Shown: positions 1-7,467 of the stretch, in pieces
Position numbering within the stretch: position 1 is the first letter of the stretch
How the letters are laid out: each line of letters begins with the position of its first letter
Source of the DNA: Algorimicrobium sp002414705
GTDB taxonomy: Bacteria; Bacteroidota; Bacteroidia; Flavobacteriales; Flavobacteriaceae
NCBI GenBank assembly: GCA_963972425.1
Contig: CAXAUF010000051.1
Coordinates: 1-20,090, forward strand
DNA length: 20,090 bases
Direction of reading: 5' to 3'
Translations under genes and position numbers: made by a program
Notes under the pieces: model-generated
Seen by the model: the letters and a program-made list of their open reading frames with translations, nothing else
Databases searched by the model: none
Told to the model about the DNA's origin: nothing

Positions 1-207
1 CGTTATACCCTAAAAAAGGAAACTGAAGTCGAGCTCCTACTCTACTTTTGTGAATGTTTAAAAAATATGACGCCATCTATAAAAAGAAATGTGACACTTA
101 CTAATATTTATGATAGACAGATTATAATGATTGAAAAAATTGTAAAGACTTTACATGAAGATTTACAATATGATTACAATTTGGTTTTAGAGGAATTGAA
201 AGCATAA
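1..207 (+). CDS. 3' end of an unrecognised gene (partial)
   Basis: An open frame runs from the first base to a TAA at 205-207 and gives 68 residues; the start lies outside the window. The fragment is rich in Leu, Lys and Glu and looks largely alpha-helical and soluble, with one Cys-x-x-Cys-like pair (FCEC) near residue 17. I do not recognise the family. It ends 31 bases before the stop codon of the convergent holA gene, with no clear hairpin between them. That the frame is coding is supported by its running unbroken from the edge and ending naturally just before the neighbouring gene. Confidence 0.55.
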   Translation, partial: RYTLKKETEVELLLYFCECLKNMTPSIKRNVTLTNIYDRQIIMIEKIVKTLHEDLQYDYNLVLEELKA

Positions 208-238
208 ATAGATAAGATAATCAAAAACCATATAGATA

Positions 239-1243
239 TTAATACATAATCCGAACCATCAGTTCCTTTAGTAAATCACTTTGCGGAATGGCGTTGGCTC
301 CAACTCCTTTTCCTTTGACATCAAAAGTTCGTAAATCAGAAATAATGGCACTCACTTTTTTCATGGGATAATTTCTGGCTGCAACAATATACTCTTCAGT
401 AAAATAAGGCGATATTTTTAAGGCAGAAGCTACACTTCTAGACGATTTATCATGTAAACCATGCAATTGTAGAACACGACTAAAATAGGTGTATAAAAAA
501 CCAACCGTTAAAACCATGGGATTATCTTTTGGGTTTTCGCCAAAATAGTTGATAATCTTGTTGGCTTTTACCACATCACGATAACCAATAGCTTTGTGTA
601 ATTCAAAATTATTATAGTCTTTACTTATTCCTATATTTTCTTCAATAAGTTCTGGTGTAATTTGTGTGCCTTCTGGCAAAACAATTTTCAATTTATCTAG
701 TTCATTGCTAATTTTACTTAAATCCGTACCCAAAAATTCAGTCAGCATTTGTGCACCTTTTGGCGTAATACTATAATTTTTACCAGCTAAAACTTGGTTA
801 ATCCAACCAGGAATTTGATTATCGTATAATTTAGAACTCTCATAAACAACAGCCGATTTATTTAATACCTTGTATAAGGACTTCCGTTTGTCTATGGTTT
901 TATATTTGTAATTAAAAACCAGAATAGTGGAAGGTTGAGGGTTTTTAGCATATTCAATCAGATTTTCAATCGTTCGCGATAAATCTTGAGCTTCTTTAAC
1001 AATAATGACTTGGTATTCGGCCATCATGGGGAATCGTTTGGCGTTTCCAACAATTTCGTCTATGGTAACATCACGACCATAAAGCACCATTTGGTTAAAA
1101 CCGCGTTCGTCTTCGGTTAAAATGGATTCTTGAATAAAATCGGAAATCTTATCAATATAATAAGGCTCTTCACCCATTAAAAAATAAATAGGCTTAAAAT
1201 TCCGCTTCTTAATATCGCTTACTAATTGTTTGATTGCGTCCAA
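239..1243 (-). CDS. holA: DNA polymerase III subunit delta (HolA), TTG start
   Basis: This is the clamp-loader subunit that opens the beta sliding clamp during replication. From the proposed start the protein has 334 residues, the usual size for the family. It opens with the N-terminal block FKPIYFLMGEEPYYIDKI (about residues 16-33), where bacterial HolA proteins carry a degenerate nucleotide-binding region, and the C-terminal helical domain includes the segment with YFTEEYIVAARNY. The frame is open back to an ATG at 1390, but that extension adds 49 residues of non-family sequence and crosses the promoter and start of the divergent gene. The family alignment fits a TTG at 1243-1241, followed directly by DAIKQLVSDI. 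It is divergent from the nuclease-like gene at 1350 and convergent with the fragment at 1-207. Identification is firm; the exact start is inferred. Confidence 0.9.
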   Translation of the reverse strand: MDAIKQLVSDIKKRNFKPIYFLMGEEPYYIDKISDFIQESILTEDERGFNQMVLYGRDVTIDEIVGNAKRFPMMAEYQVIIVKEAQDLSRTIENLIEYAKNPQPSTILVFNYKYKTIDKRKSLYKVLNKSAVVYESSKLYDNQIPGWINQVLAGKNYSITPKGAQMLTEFLGTDLSKISNELDKLKIVLPEGTQITPELIEENIGISKDYNNFELHKAIGYRDVVKANKIINYFGENPKDNPMVLTVGFLYTYFSRVLQLHGLHDKSSRSVASALKISPYFTEEYIVAARNYPMKKVSAIISDLRTFDVKGKGVGANAIPQSDLLKELMVRIMY

Positions 1244-1297
1244 AATTGCTGACTTTTCGAAATTTAAAATACCTATTACTAAAAAAAGCAAAAGGCA

Positions 1298-1328
1298 TTT
1301 GGTTTTTGATTTTTGTACGTTAACTTTG
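1298..1328 (+). promoter_or_regulatory. Bacteroidota-type promoter for the 1350-2785 transcription unit
   Basis: TTTG at 1298-1301, a 19-base spacer, then TAACTTTG at 1321-1328 match the Bacteroidota sigma consensus (TTTG, about 19 bases, TAnnTTTG). Transcription would begin near 1335, about 15 bases before the ATG at 1350. This placement also argues against the longer upstream start for the same frame at 1230. Confidence 0.6.
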
Positions 1329-1349
1329 GCAAAACCGTTAGTAGCAACA

Positions 1350-1799
1350 ATGCAAGCACTCAATTTTCCAAAGTTTTCGTTCCGTTTCAAAAATAGCGAA
1401 AATAAAGTATCTATATTCGATCCGATTCGGAAAAAATTTGTGATTTTACAACCCGAAGAATGGGTTCGACAACATTGCTTGCAAATTTTAATGCTTGAAA
1501 AAAATTATCCAAAATCGCTTATTAATGTGGAAAAAGAGCTGCGTGTTAACGATTTAAAAAAACGGTATGATATTGTGGTTTATAATCCTGATGGCAGTAT
1601 TCATTTAATTGTTGAGTGTAAAGCACCTACTATCCCTATTAATCAAAGTACTTTTGACCAAATTGCACAATATAATTTAACTTTAAAAGCAACGTATTTA
1701 ATGGTAACAAACGGTTTAAATCATTATTATTGTCAAATGGATTTGGAAGCCGAATGTTACACATTTTTAAAGGATATTCCTGATTATAATATTGTTTAA
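1350..1799 (+). CDS. Stand-alone HsdR-N-like PD-(D/E)XK protein
   Basis: The 149-residue protein resembles the N-terminal nuclease domain of type I restriction R subunits, but it lacks a helicase domain and has no hsdM or hsdS neighbours. A PD-(D/E)XK-like core is visible: Glu61/Glu63 in the first helix, Asp74 (RYDIVVYN), then Glu89-Cys-Lys91 (LIVECKAP), followed by a helix with Gln104 and Gln107 (DQIAQYN). The start ATG at 1350 is chosen because MQALNFPKFSFRF begins the conserved region and lies just after a good promoter; an in-frame ATG at 1230 would overlap holA. As I recall, small proteins of this type are common next to holA in Flavobacteriia, often annotated as type I restriction enzyme HsdR N-terminal domain proteins. 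Their substrate is unknown to me. The glycosyltransferase gene follows after 5 bases. Confidence 0.8.
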   Translation: MQALNFPKFSFRFKNSENKVSIFDPIRKKFVILQPEEWVRQHCLQILMLEKNYPKSLINVEKELRVNDLKKRYDIVVYNPDGSIHLIVECKAPTIPINQSTFDQIAQYNLTLKATYLMVTNGLNHYYCQMDLEAECYTFLKDIPDYNIV

Positions 1800-1804
1800 A
1801 CTAT

Positions 1805-2785
1805 ATGAAGATAGCCGTTGTTATATTAAATTGGAATGGACAAAAACTTTTAGAGCAGTTTTTACCTTCTGTTGTGGCTTATTCTAAAGAAGCACAAATT
1901 TATGTTGCCGATAATGCATCAACCGATGATTCTATTAGTTTTATAAAACAACATTTTCCAACAATTACAATAATACAAAACACGGAAAATGGTGGTTACG
2001 CAAAAGGCTATAATGAAGCTTTAAAACAAGTGGATGAAGATATTTATTGCTTATTAAATTCGGATGTTGAAGTTACTGAAAACTGGCTGGAACCTATTAT
2101 AACTGAATTTGTGGGTAATCCTGAAACAGCCATTATTCAACCAAAAATTTTAGATTATAAAAATAAAGACTATTTTGAATACGCTGGAGCAGCAGGTGGT
2201 TTTTTAGATAAATATGGTTATCCTTTTTGTCGTGGTCGCGTTTTTAATTCTATTGAAAAAGATAGCGGACAATACAATAACAAAGCCGAAATATTTTGGG
2301 CTTCTGGAGCCTGTTTATTCATTAGAAAATCGGTTTTTGAAACCCTTGAAGGTTTTGATGAATCGTTTTTCGCACACATGGAAGAAATAGATTTATGTTG
2401 GCGCGCTTTTAACCGAAATTTAAAAACGGTTTACATCGGAACAGCGACTGTATTTCATGTTGGAGGCGCTACCTTAAATAATACCAATCCAAAAAAAACC
2501 TATTTAAACTTCAGAAATAGTTTATTTACACTCACAAAAAATGCGTCTGGTAATTTGTTCGTATTAATTTTCATTCGACTTGTTTTAGATGGAATTGCGA
2601 GTGTCATGTTTTTATTCACTTTTAAATTTCAACATATTTTAGCCGTATTAAAAGCCCATATTAGCTTTTACAAAAACCTACCAACTCTTCTAAAAAAACG
2701 AAAAAAATTATTGCAAAAAGCCAATTATTATAATACCAAATCTGTTGTTTGGAATTATTACGTAAAGGGTAAACATCATTCCTAA
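1805..2785 (+). CDS. Glycosyltransferase family 2 (rhamnosyltransferase-like)
   Basis: This 326-residue GT-A fold enzyme probably transfers a sugar from a nucleotide sugar to a cell-surface glycan or lipid carrier. Visible features are the N-terminal beta-strand VVILNWNG (residues 5-12), VADNASTD (34-41), the metal-binding DxD-like NSDVEV (85-90), and the acceptor-side block EEIDLCWR (193-200). A hydrophobic stretch at about 250-273 suggests membrane association near the C terminus, and the end is strongly basic. The fold resembles WbbL/rhamnosyltransferase-type GT2 proteins, but the actual donor and acceptor cannot be read from the sequence. It lies 5 bases after the nuclease-like gene and probably shares its promoter; no functional link between the two is evident. 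Confidence 0.85.
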   Translation: MKIAVVILNWNGQKLLEQFLPSVVAYSKEAQIYVADNASTDDSISFIKQHFPTITIIQNTENGGYAKGYNEALKQVDEDIYCLLNSDVEVTENWLEPIITEFVGNPETAIIQPKILDYKNKDYFEYAGAAGGFLDKYGYPFCRGRVFNSIEKDSGQYNNKAEIFWASGACLFIRKSVFETLEGFDESFFAHMEEIDLCWRAFNRNLKTVYIGTATVFHVGGATLNNTNPKKTYLNFRNSLFTLTKNASGNLFVLIFIRLVLDGIASVMFLFTFKFQHILAVLKAHISFYKNLPTLLKKRKKLLQKANYYNTKSVVWNYYVKGKHHS

Positions 2786-2917
2786 AAATTACCAGTTAGT
2801 TTTAGAGCATATTTTTATAGTATATGAGTTAAAAATAATTCATTTTCAACTTTATACTACTGGATTTTAATTGTTTATAAATTTGTTAAAGTTTTTGTTA
2901 ATCCTTACCAAATGAAC

Positions 2918-2937
2918 TAATCTTTTGTATAATTTTG
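2918..2937 (+). promoter_or_regulatory. Possible -7 element of the OmpA lipoprotein gene
   Basis: TAATTTTG at 2930-2937 fits TAnnTTTG and lies about 40 bases before the ATG at 2977. No TTTG stands 17-20 bases upstream, so only half of the promoter is supported. The surrounding gap (2786-2976) is otherwise AT-rich, with no clear terminator for the glycosyltransferase gene. Confidence 0.35.
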
Positions 2938-2976
2938 ATATGTTAATAATTAACACCTAAAATCATATTAAGTATT

Positions 2977-3816
2977 ATGAAAAAACTAATTTTATTGAGT
3001 ATTTCCGCTATGTTTATCTTGAGCTCATGCGTTTCCAAAAAGGAATATGCTGCTCTTGAAGCCAAGCAAAAAGAAACACAAGATTTATTAAATACGGCTA
3101 CGATAAAATTAAACTCCTGCTTAACTAAAGCACAAGGTTTAGAGGATCGTATTGCTGATTTAAAACGATCTAATGACAACCTAATTACAAGTAATGAATC
3201 GTTAACCATGCTTACTACAAAAGGAGCAAGTAACGTGGAAAAAACACTTGAAAGTTTAAAAGAAAAAGATTTAAGAATTGGTCGTTTACAAGATGCTGTT
3301 AGCAAAAAAGACAGTGTTATGTTAGCACTCGTTACTAGTTTGAAAAAAGAAGTTGGCATAAACGATCCAGACATTGAAATAAATGTTGAAAAAGGCGTTG
3401 TATTTATTTCTATTGCAGACAAAGTATTATTCCAAAGTGGAAGCTACAGTGTAACCACTAGAGCGCAAGAAATTTTAGGGAAAGTAGCTACGGTTGTTAA
3501 GGCTAAACCAACATTTGAATGTATGGTTGAAGCGCACACAGACCCTGTTCCTTATAACAAACCACCATTAATTGACAACTGGGATTTAAGTGTTAAACGT
3601 GCAACTTCTGTAGTTCGTGTATTAGAAGATCTAGGTGTAGCACCTAAACAACTTATTGCTGCTGGACGTGGTGAATACCAACCTTTAGTTGATAATGACA
3701 CTGCTGAAAACAGAGCTAAAAACAGACGTACTAGAATTATTGTGTTACCGAAAATTGATGAATTCTACGAAATGATTGACAAGGAAATGAAAAACCTTGA
3801 AGCTGACGGTAGATAA
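2977..3816 (+). CDS. OmpA-family lipoprotein with coiled coil
   Basis: The 279-residue protein begins with a lipoprotein signal peptide: basic MKK, a hydrophobic core, then the lipobox LSSC with Cys18 as the lipidated residue. Residues about 20-125 are rich in Lys, Glu, Leu and Asn and look like a long coiled coil. The C-terminal domain (about 140-260) is OmpA/MotB-like and is expected to bind peptidoglycan: VLFQSGSYSV (150-159), AHTDP with Asp189, LSVKRA (204-209), and NRAKNRRTRI (245-254). In family terms it should be tethered to a membrane by lipid and contact the cell wall through the C-terminal domain, supporting envelope integrity. It appears monocistronic, with a strong terminator right after it. 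I do not assign a gene name; it is a Pal-like architecture but longer than classic Pal. Confidence 0.88.
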   Translation: MKKLILLSISAMFILSSCVSKKEYAALEAKQKETQDLLNTATIKLNSCLTKAQGLEDRIADLKRSNDNLITSNESLTMLTTKGASNVEKTLESLKEKDLRIGRLQDAVSKKDSVMLALVTSLKKEVGINDPDIEINVEKGVVFISIADKVLFQSGSYSVTTRAQEILGKVATVVKAKPTFECMVEAHTDPVPYNKPPLIDNWDLSVKRATSVVRVLEDLGVAPKQLIAAGRGEYQPLVDNDTAENRAKNRRTRIIVLPKIDEFYEMIDKEMKNLEADGR

Positions 3817-3838
3817 TCGTTAAAAAGCCTATAAAACT

Positions 3839-3870
3839 AAAAGCTCGATCGGTAAGATTGAGCTTTTTTT
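3839..3870 (+). terminator. Rho-independent terminator of the OmpA lipoprotein gene
   Basis: A 12-bp stem pairs 3839-3850 (AAAAGCTCGATC) with 3856-3867 (GATTGAGCTTTT), with one G-U pair and a 5-base loop GGTAA. It ends in a run of seven T. It begins 23 bases after the OmpA stop codon. Confidence 0.85.
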
Positions 3871-4112
3871 GTATCAATACTTGAGCGATAAAGATATTTT
3901 ATTAAATGAATTAACATTATGCATCATTTGTGTTAATTAAATAAGATATTTATCATAATTTAACAAATAAATGAATAGTTCAACAGATAAATCAATCAAT
4001 TTGTAGAATATTTATTATTTAAAGAATTTAATATCTTAAATTTAAGTAACCCAAGCTTACTGTATTTTTTTCTTTGTAAAAGATTTAAAACCTACTTCAA
4101 ATCTATTTTACT
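3871..4112. other. AT-rich gene-free gap with a small inverted repeat
   Basis: I find no convincing gene in this 242-base stretch. It holds an 8-bp inverted repeat, AATTAACA at 3909-3916 and TGTTAATT at 3931-3938, with a 14-base spacer. This has the form of an operator or a weak hairpin, but AT-rich sequence yields such repeats easily. No full TTTG-N19-TAnnTTTG promoter is visible. Near misses are TCAATTTG just before 4015 and TTTCTTTG just before 4080. Confidence 0.3.
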
Positions 4113-4271
4113 ATGAAACAGACATTACACTATCAATTTAAAAGGCGATCTGAAAATCATTTAGATTGGCTGATTAATGTGATTAAATCTGAAAAGTATT
4201 TTCAGGCAGATTCGTTTATTATGACTAACAGCAGAACAGACCGATTTTTAAAAAATTTAAAATCGGCTTAA
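4113..4271 (+). CDS. Possible small basic protein, 52 aa
   Basis: ATG at 4113 opens a 52-residue frame ending in TAA at 4269-4271. The product is Lys/Arg/Asn-rich (it begins MKQTLHYQFKRRSENHLDW), with no signal peptide or membrane segment, and I recognise no family. In its favour, it occupies an otherwise empty gap, the region just upstream of the ATG is purine/T-rich as is usual here, and a strong bidirectional terminator starts 8 bases after its stop. Against it, it is short, has no clear promoter, and chance frames of this size occur. Treat it as a candidate. Confidence 0.4.
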   Translation: MKQTLHYQFKRRSENHLDWLINVIKSEKYFQADSFIMTNSRTDRFLKNLKSA

Positions 4272-4278
4272 TTTAAAA

Positions 4279-4323
4279 AAAAGGTAGTTTAGACCATTTT
4301 AAAAAATCTCTAAACTACCTTTT
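4279..4323 (-). terminator. Bidirectional terminator overlapping the end of the YrdC-family gene
   Basis: A perfect 15-bp stem pairs 4279-4293 (AAAAGGTAGTTTAGA) with 4309-4323 (TCTAAACTACCTTTT), with a 15-base loop. On the - strand it is followed by a run of T (complement of the A run at 4274-4282), and on the + strand by TTTT. The right arm encodes the residues KGSLE near the C terminus of the - strand gene, whose TAA stop (4299-4301) lies in the loop. It can end transcription from both converging sides. Confidence 0.8.
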
Positions 4324-4919
4324 CCTTCACGAACAATTATTGGAGTTTCTTCAGATAAATCGATAACCGTAGACGCCACATTATCTCCATAACCTGCATC
4401 AATTACCAAATCGACCAGATTATCCCATTTTTCAAGAATCAATTCTGGATCTGTTGTATATTCTAAAACATCGTCATCATCACGAATAGATGTAGAAATA
4501 ATAGGGTTTCCTAATTGTTTGACTATCTCTAAAGCAATATTATTTTTTGGCACACGAATACCAACGGTTTTTTTCTTTTTAAAAACAGAAGGAAGCGATT
4601 TTGCCCCTGGTAAGATGAAGGTGTAAGGCCCTGGCAACGCACGTTTTAAAATCTTGAATGTCGTCGTATCTATTTGCTTGACGTAATCACTTAAATTACT
4701 TAAATCATGACAAATAAATGAGAAGTTTGACTTCTCCAACTTCACTCCTTTTATTCTGGCAATTTTCTCTAATGCTTTTACATTGGTAATATCACAACCT
4801 AGACCATAAACCGTATCAGTTGGATAAATAATTAAACCACCTTTTTTCAAAACGGCAACAACATGTTTAATCTCTTTAGGATTCGGGTTTTCCTCGTAAA
4901 TTTTAATAAACTCTGCCAT
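4299..4919 (-). CDS. YrdC/Sua5/YciO-family protein, probable L-threonylcarbamoyladenylate synthase
   Basis: The 206-residue protein is a single YrdC domain. Members such as TsaC and Sua5 make threonylcarbamoyl-AMP from threonine, bicarbonate and ATP for the t6A modification at position 37 of ANN-decoding tRNAs. Visible blocks are YPTDTVYGLG (32-41), RIKG (55-58), LPGPYTFIL (95-103), GIRVP (120-124) and ISTS (141-144). Where TsaC proteins have STSAN, this protein reads STSIRDDDD, and the K-P pair after RIKG is altered (RIKGVKLEKSN). This is closer to the YciO branch, whose in vivo role is less settled, so the t6A role is an inference. The ATG at 4919-4917 gives the usual family length. The UvrD/PcrA helicase gene lies 113 bases upstream on the same strand. 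Confidence 0.82.
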   Translation of the reverse strand: MAEFIKIYEENPNPKEIKHVVAVLKKGGLIIYPTDTVYGLGCDITNVKALEKIARIKGVKLEKSNFSFICHDLSNLSDYVKQIDTTTFKILKRALPGPYTFILPGAKSLPSVFKKKKTVGIRVPKNNIALEIVKQLGNPIISTSIRDDDDVLEYTTDPELILEKWDNLVDLVIDAGYGDNVASTVIDLSEETPIIVREGKGSLEIF

Positions 4920-5032
4920 AATTTAAATATAAAAACATCATTAACTTAAGTAAGATACTTAATTCCTAGTACTATTTAGACTTGAGCATCTATGCAAAAA
5001 AAATATTGAAATGTAACTTTTGATTATTAAAA

Positions 5033-7366
5033 CTATCCTATTACCTCCAGCTTAGCAAAACGCAATAAGAGTTTTTTTATACCACCATTATTGAATTTAA
5101 TCTCTGCTTTGGTATCACCTCCTACTCCTTCAATTTTTAATACTTCGCCTTTGCCAAAACGCAAATGCTCTACCATATTTCCAACAGATAATTTACTGTC
5201 GAAAAGATTCGTATTTCCTTTTGTTTGACTTACAGGTTTTAAGTTTTTAGAGCTAGGTAATTCCTTTTTCTCTACTTTAGAAACTGGCGCACCCTTCTTT
5301 TTAAACATTGGCTGAACCGGCTTTTTAAAGCGGACTTTATTGGGTTCAGAATCGCCAAAAATATCCGCATCAAGCATTGGATTAAATCGACGTTCTTCTA
5401 AAGGTGTGATGATATCTAAATACTGCTCATCAATTTCTTCAATAAAACGACTTGGATCTGAATCAATCAGTTTTCCCCAGCGGTAACGAGACAACGCGTA
5501 TGTTAAATAGGCTTGTTTTTCAGCTCGTGTTAATGCTACATAAAATAAACGACGCTCTTCTTCCAACTCACTTCGGGTTCCCATACTCATAGCCGACGGA
5601 AATAAATCTTCCTCCAAACCAACTATATACACATACGGAAACTCCAAACCTTTTGCCAAGTGAATGGTCATTAAAGCAACGTGATCGGCATCGCCTTTAT
5701 CTGCATCTAAATCGGTAGCCAGAGCTACATCTTCTAAAAACTCTGCTAATGAAGCCGTAGCATCCACAATTTCCTTTTGTCCTTCTACGAAATCTTTAAT
5801 ACCGTTTAAGAGTTCTTCAATATTTTCCATTCTAGCAACACCTTCAGGCGTGCTATCTTTATTTAACTCACGAATGACACCACTAGCTTTCACCACATGA
5901 TCAGCAAGCTCGAACGCGTTTGCTGTTTTATTCATAACCTGAAAACTCTCAATAAGCGTGGTGAAATCTTGTAATTTATTACGTGCGCCTGAATTGACGT
6001 TAATATCTAAACTGTTAATATTTTGTAGCACTTCAAATATCGTTTTACCATACCCATTAGCCGCAACCACCAATCTATCCATAGTTGTTTGCCCAATGCC
6101 TCGAGCTGGATAATTAATAACACGTTTTAAAGCTTCCTCATCGGCTGGATTAATTATTAAACGTAAATACGATAAGACATCTTTAATTTCTTTCCGTTGA
6201 TAAAATGATAAACCACCATAAATACGATACGGAATATCACGCTTTCTCAACGCATCTTCTATAGAGCGCGATTGTGCATTGGTTCTGTATAAAACTGCAA
6301 AATCGGAATTTGGTAATTGATTTTGCATTCTATTTTCAAAAATGGAACTCGCAACAAATCGCCCTTCATCACCATCTGTTAACGAACGGTTGACTTTTAT
6401 TTTAGCACCTTCATCATTGGCCGTCCAAACAATTTTATCCAGCTTGGTTTGGTTTTTATCGATGATAGAATTGGCTGCATTCACGATATTCTTCGTAGAA
6501 CGGTAATTCTGCTCCAAACGAAACAGCTTCACATCCTCATAATCCTTTTGGAAGTTTAGAATATTATTAATATTGGCACCACGGAAAGCATAAATACTTT
6601 GCGCATCATCCCCAACCACACAGATATTTTGAAAACGATCTGACAGCGCTCTAACAATTAAATACTGCGAGTGGTTTGTATCCTGGTACTCATCCACCAA
6701 TATATAGCGGAATTTATCTTGATATTTAGCTAATACTTCGGGAAAACGCGTTAGCAATTCGTTGGTTTTTAAAAGTAAATCATCAAAATCCATTACGCCT
6801 GCTTTAAAACAGCGCTCCACATAATTTTTATAAATTTCGCCTAATCTTGGACGTCGTGCCATTTTATCAGCTTCCATTAATTCGGGGTTCTGAAAATAGG
6901 CTTTTACGGTAATCAAGCTGTTTTTATAAGATGATATTCGCGAACGAATCTGTTTAGTTTTATAAATCTCCTTATCCAGATTCATTTCTTTAATTATAGA
7001 CGCAATTAACCTATCAGAATCTTGCGTATCATAAATGGTGAAGTTACTTGGATAACCTAATTTATCAGCTTCAAAACGCAAAATTTTAGCAAAAACAGAG
7101 TGAAAAGTTCCCATCCAAAGGTTTTTAGCTTCACTAGCTCCTACGATAGTTCCTATACGCTCTTTCATTTCGCGTGCTGCTTTGTTAGTAAATGTTAACG
7201 ACAAGATATTAAAAGAATCCACACCTTGACTCATAAGATACGCAATCCGATAGGTTAACACACGTGTTTTGCCAGAACCAGCGCCTGCAATAACAATCAT
7301 TGGTCCATCTTTCTGCAACGTTGGCGCGAGTTGCGCTTCATTTAACTGGCTTAAATACTTCTCCAA
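5033..7366 (-). CDS. uvrD: UvrD/PcrA-type superfamily 1A DNA helicase, TTG start
   Basis: This 777-residue 3'-5' helicase unwinds DNA in repair and removes proteins from single strands. Motifs in order: LNEAQ Q-motif (8-12), Walker A GAGSGKT (28-34), VDEYQDT (224-230), VGDDAQSIYAFRGA (251-264), QNYRST (286-291), TIHLAKGLEFPYVYIVG (567-583) and FYVALTRAE (608-616). A basic linker leads to a Tudor-like C-terminal domain (about 725-777) with FGKGEVLKIEG, as in PcrA, which contacts RNA polymerase. The start is a TTG at 7366-7364. Reading upstream in frame, a TAA stop lies within about 40 bases and no ATG intervenes, so an ATG start is not possible. MEKYLSQLNEAQ also aligns with the usual family N terminus. 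All catalytic motifs are intact. Confidence 0.95.
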   Translation of the reverse strand: MEKYLSQLNEAQLAPTLQKDGPMIVIAGAGSGKTRVLTYRIAYLMSQGVDSFNILSLTFTNKAAREMKERIGTIVGASEAKNLWMGTFHSVFAKILRFEADKLGYPSNFTIYDTQDSDRLIASIIKEMNLDKEIYKTKQIRSRISSYKNSLITVKAYFQNPELMEADKMARRPRLGEIYKNYVERCFKAGVMDFDDLLLKTNELLTRFPEVLAKYQDKFRYILVDEYQDTNHSQYLIVRALSDRFQNICVVGDDAQSIYAFRGANINNILNFQKDYEDVKLFRLEQNYRSTKNIVNAANSIIDKNQTKLDKIVWTANDEGAKIKVNRSLTDGDEGRFVASSIFENRMQNQLPNSDFAVLYRTNAQSRSIEDALRKRDIPYRIYGGLSFYQRKEIKDVLSYLRLIINPADEEALKRVINYPARGIGQTTMDRLVVAANGYGKTIFEVLQNINSLDINVNSGARNKLQDFTTLIESFQVMNKTANAFELADHVVKASGVIRELNKDSTPEGVARMENIEELLNGIKDFVEGQKEIVDATASLAEFLEDVALATDLDADKGDADHVALMTIHLAKGLEFPYVYIVGLEEDLFPSAMSMGTRSELEEERRLFYVALTRAEKQAYLTYALSRYRWGKLIDSDPSRFIEEIDEQYLDIITPLEERRFNPMLDADIFGDSEPNKVRFKKPVQPMFKKKGAPVSKVEKKELPSSKNLKPVSQTKGNTNLFDSKLSVGNMVEHLRFGKGEVLKIEGVGGDTKAEIKFNNGGIKKLLLRFAKLEVIG

Positions 7367-7467
7367 ACTTCTATAATTTTTAAAGTGTAAAAATAACCAT
7401 TGTTAGCCGTTTAGGCAGTCAGATATATGATTAATTATAAACAATTTATTATGTGAAATTGTAAAGA

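Noticed and set aside
1230..1349. Longer N terminus for the HsdR-N-like gene, from an ATG at 1230
   Set aside because: It overlaps the holA start and lies upstream of the best promoter; the conserved region begins at the ATG at 1350.
1244..1390. Longer N terminus for holA, from an ATG at 1390
   Set aside because: It adds 49 residues unlike the family and crosses both the promoter and the first codons of the divergent gene.
1350..1799. Type I restriction system considered from the HsdR-N-like domain
   Set aside because: There is no helicase domain, methyltransferase or specificity subunit in the window.
2943..3422. Long frame (159 codons) on the - strand opposite the OmpA lipoprotein gene
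   Set aside because: It lies antisense to a well-supported gene with clear OmpA motifs, and its product has no recognisable feature; a shadow frame.
4946..4962. Small palindrome TTAAGTA-AGA-TACTTAA between the helicase and YrdC-family genes
   Set aside because: A short AT-only stem with no T run; such repeats are common by chance at this base composition.
7441..7462. Hairpin ACAATTT / AAATTGT considered as a terminator for the AsmA-like gene
   Set aside because: The stem is only 7 AT-rich pairs and lacks a proper T run; too weak to call.
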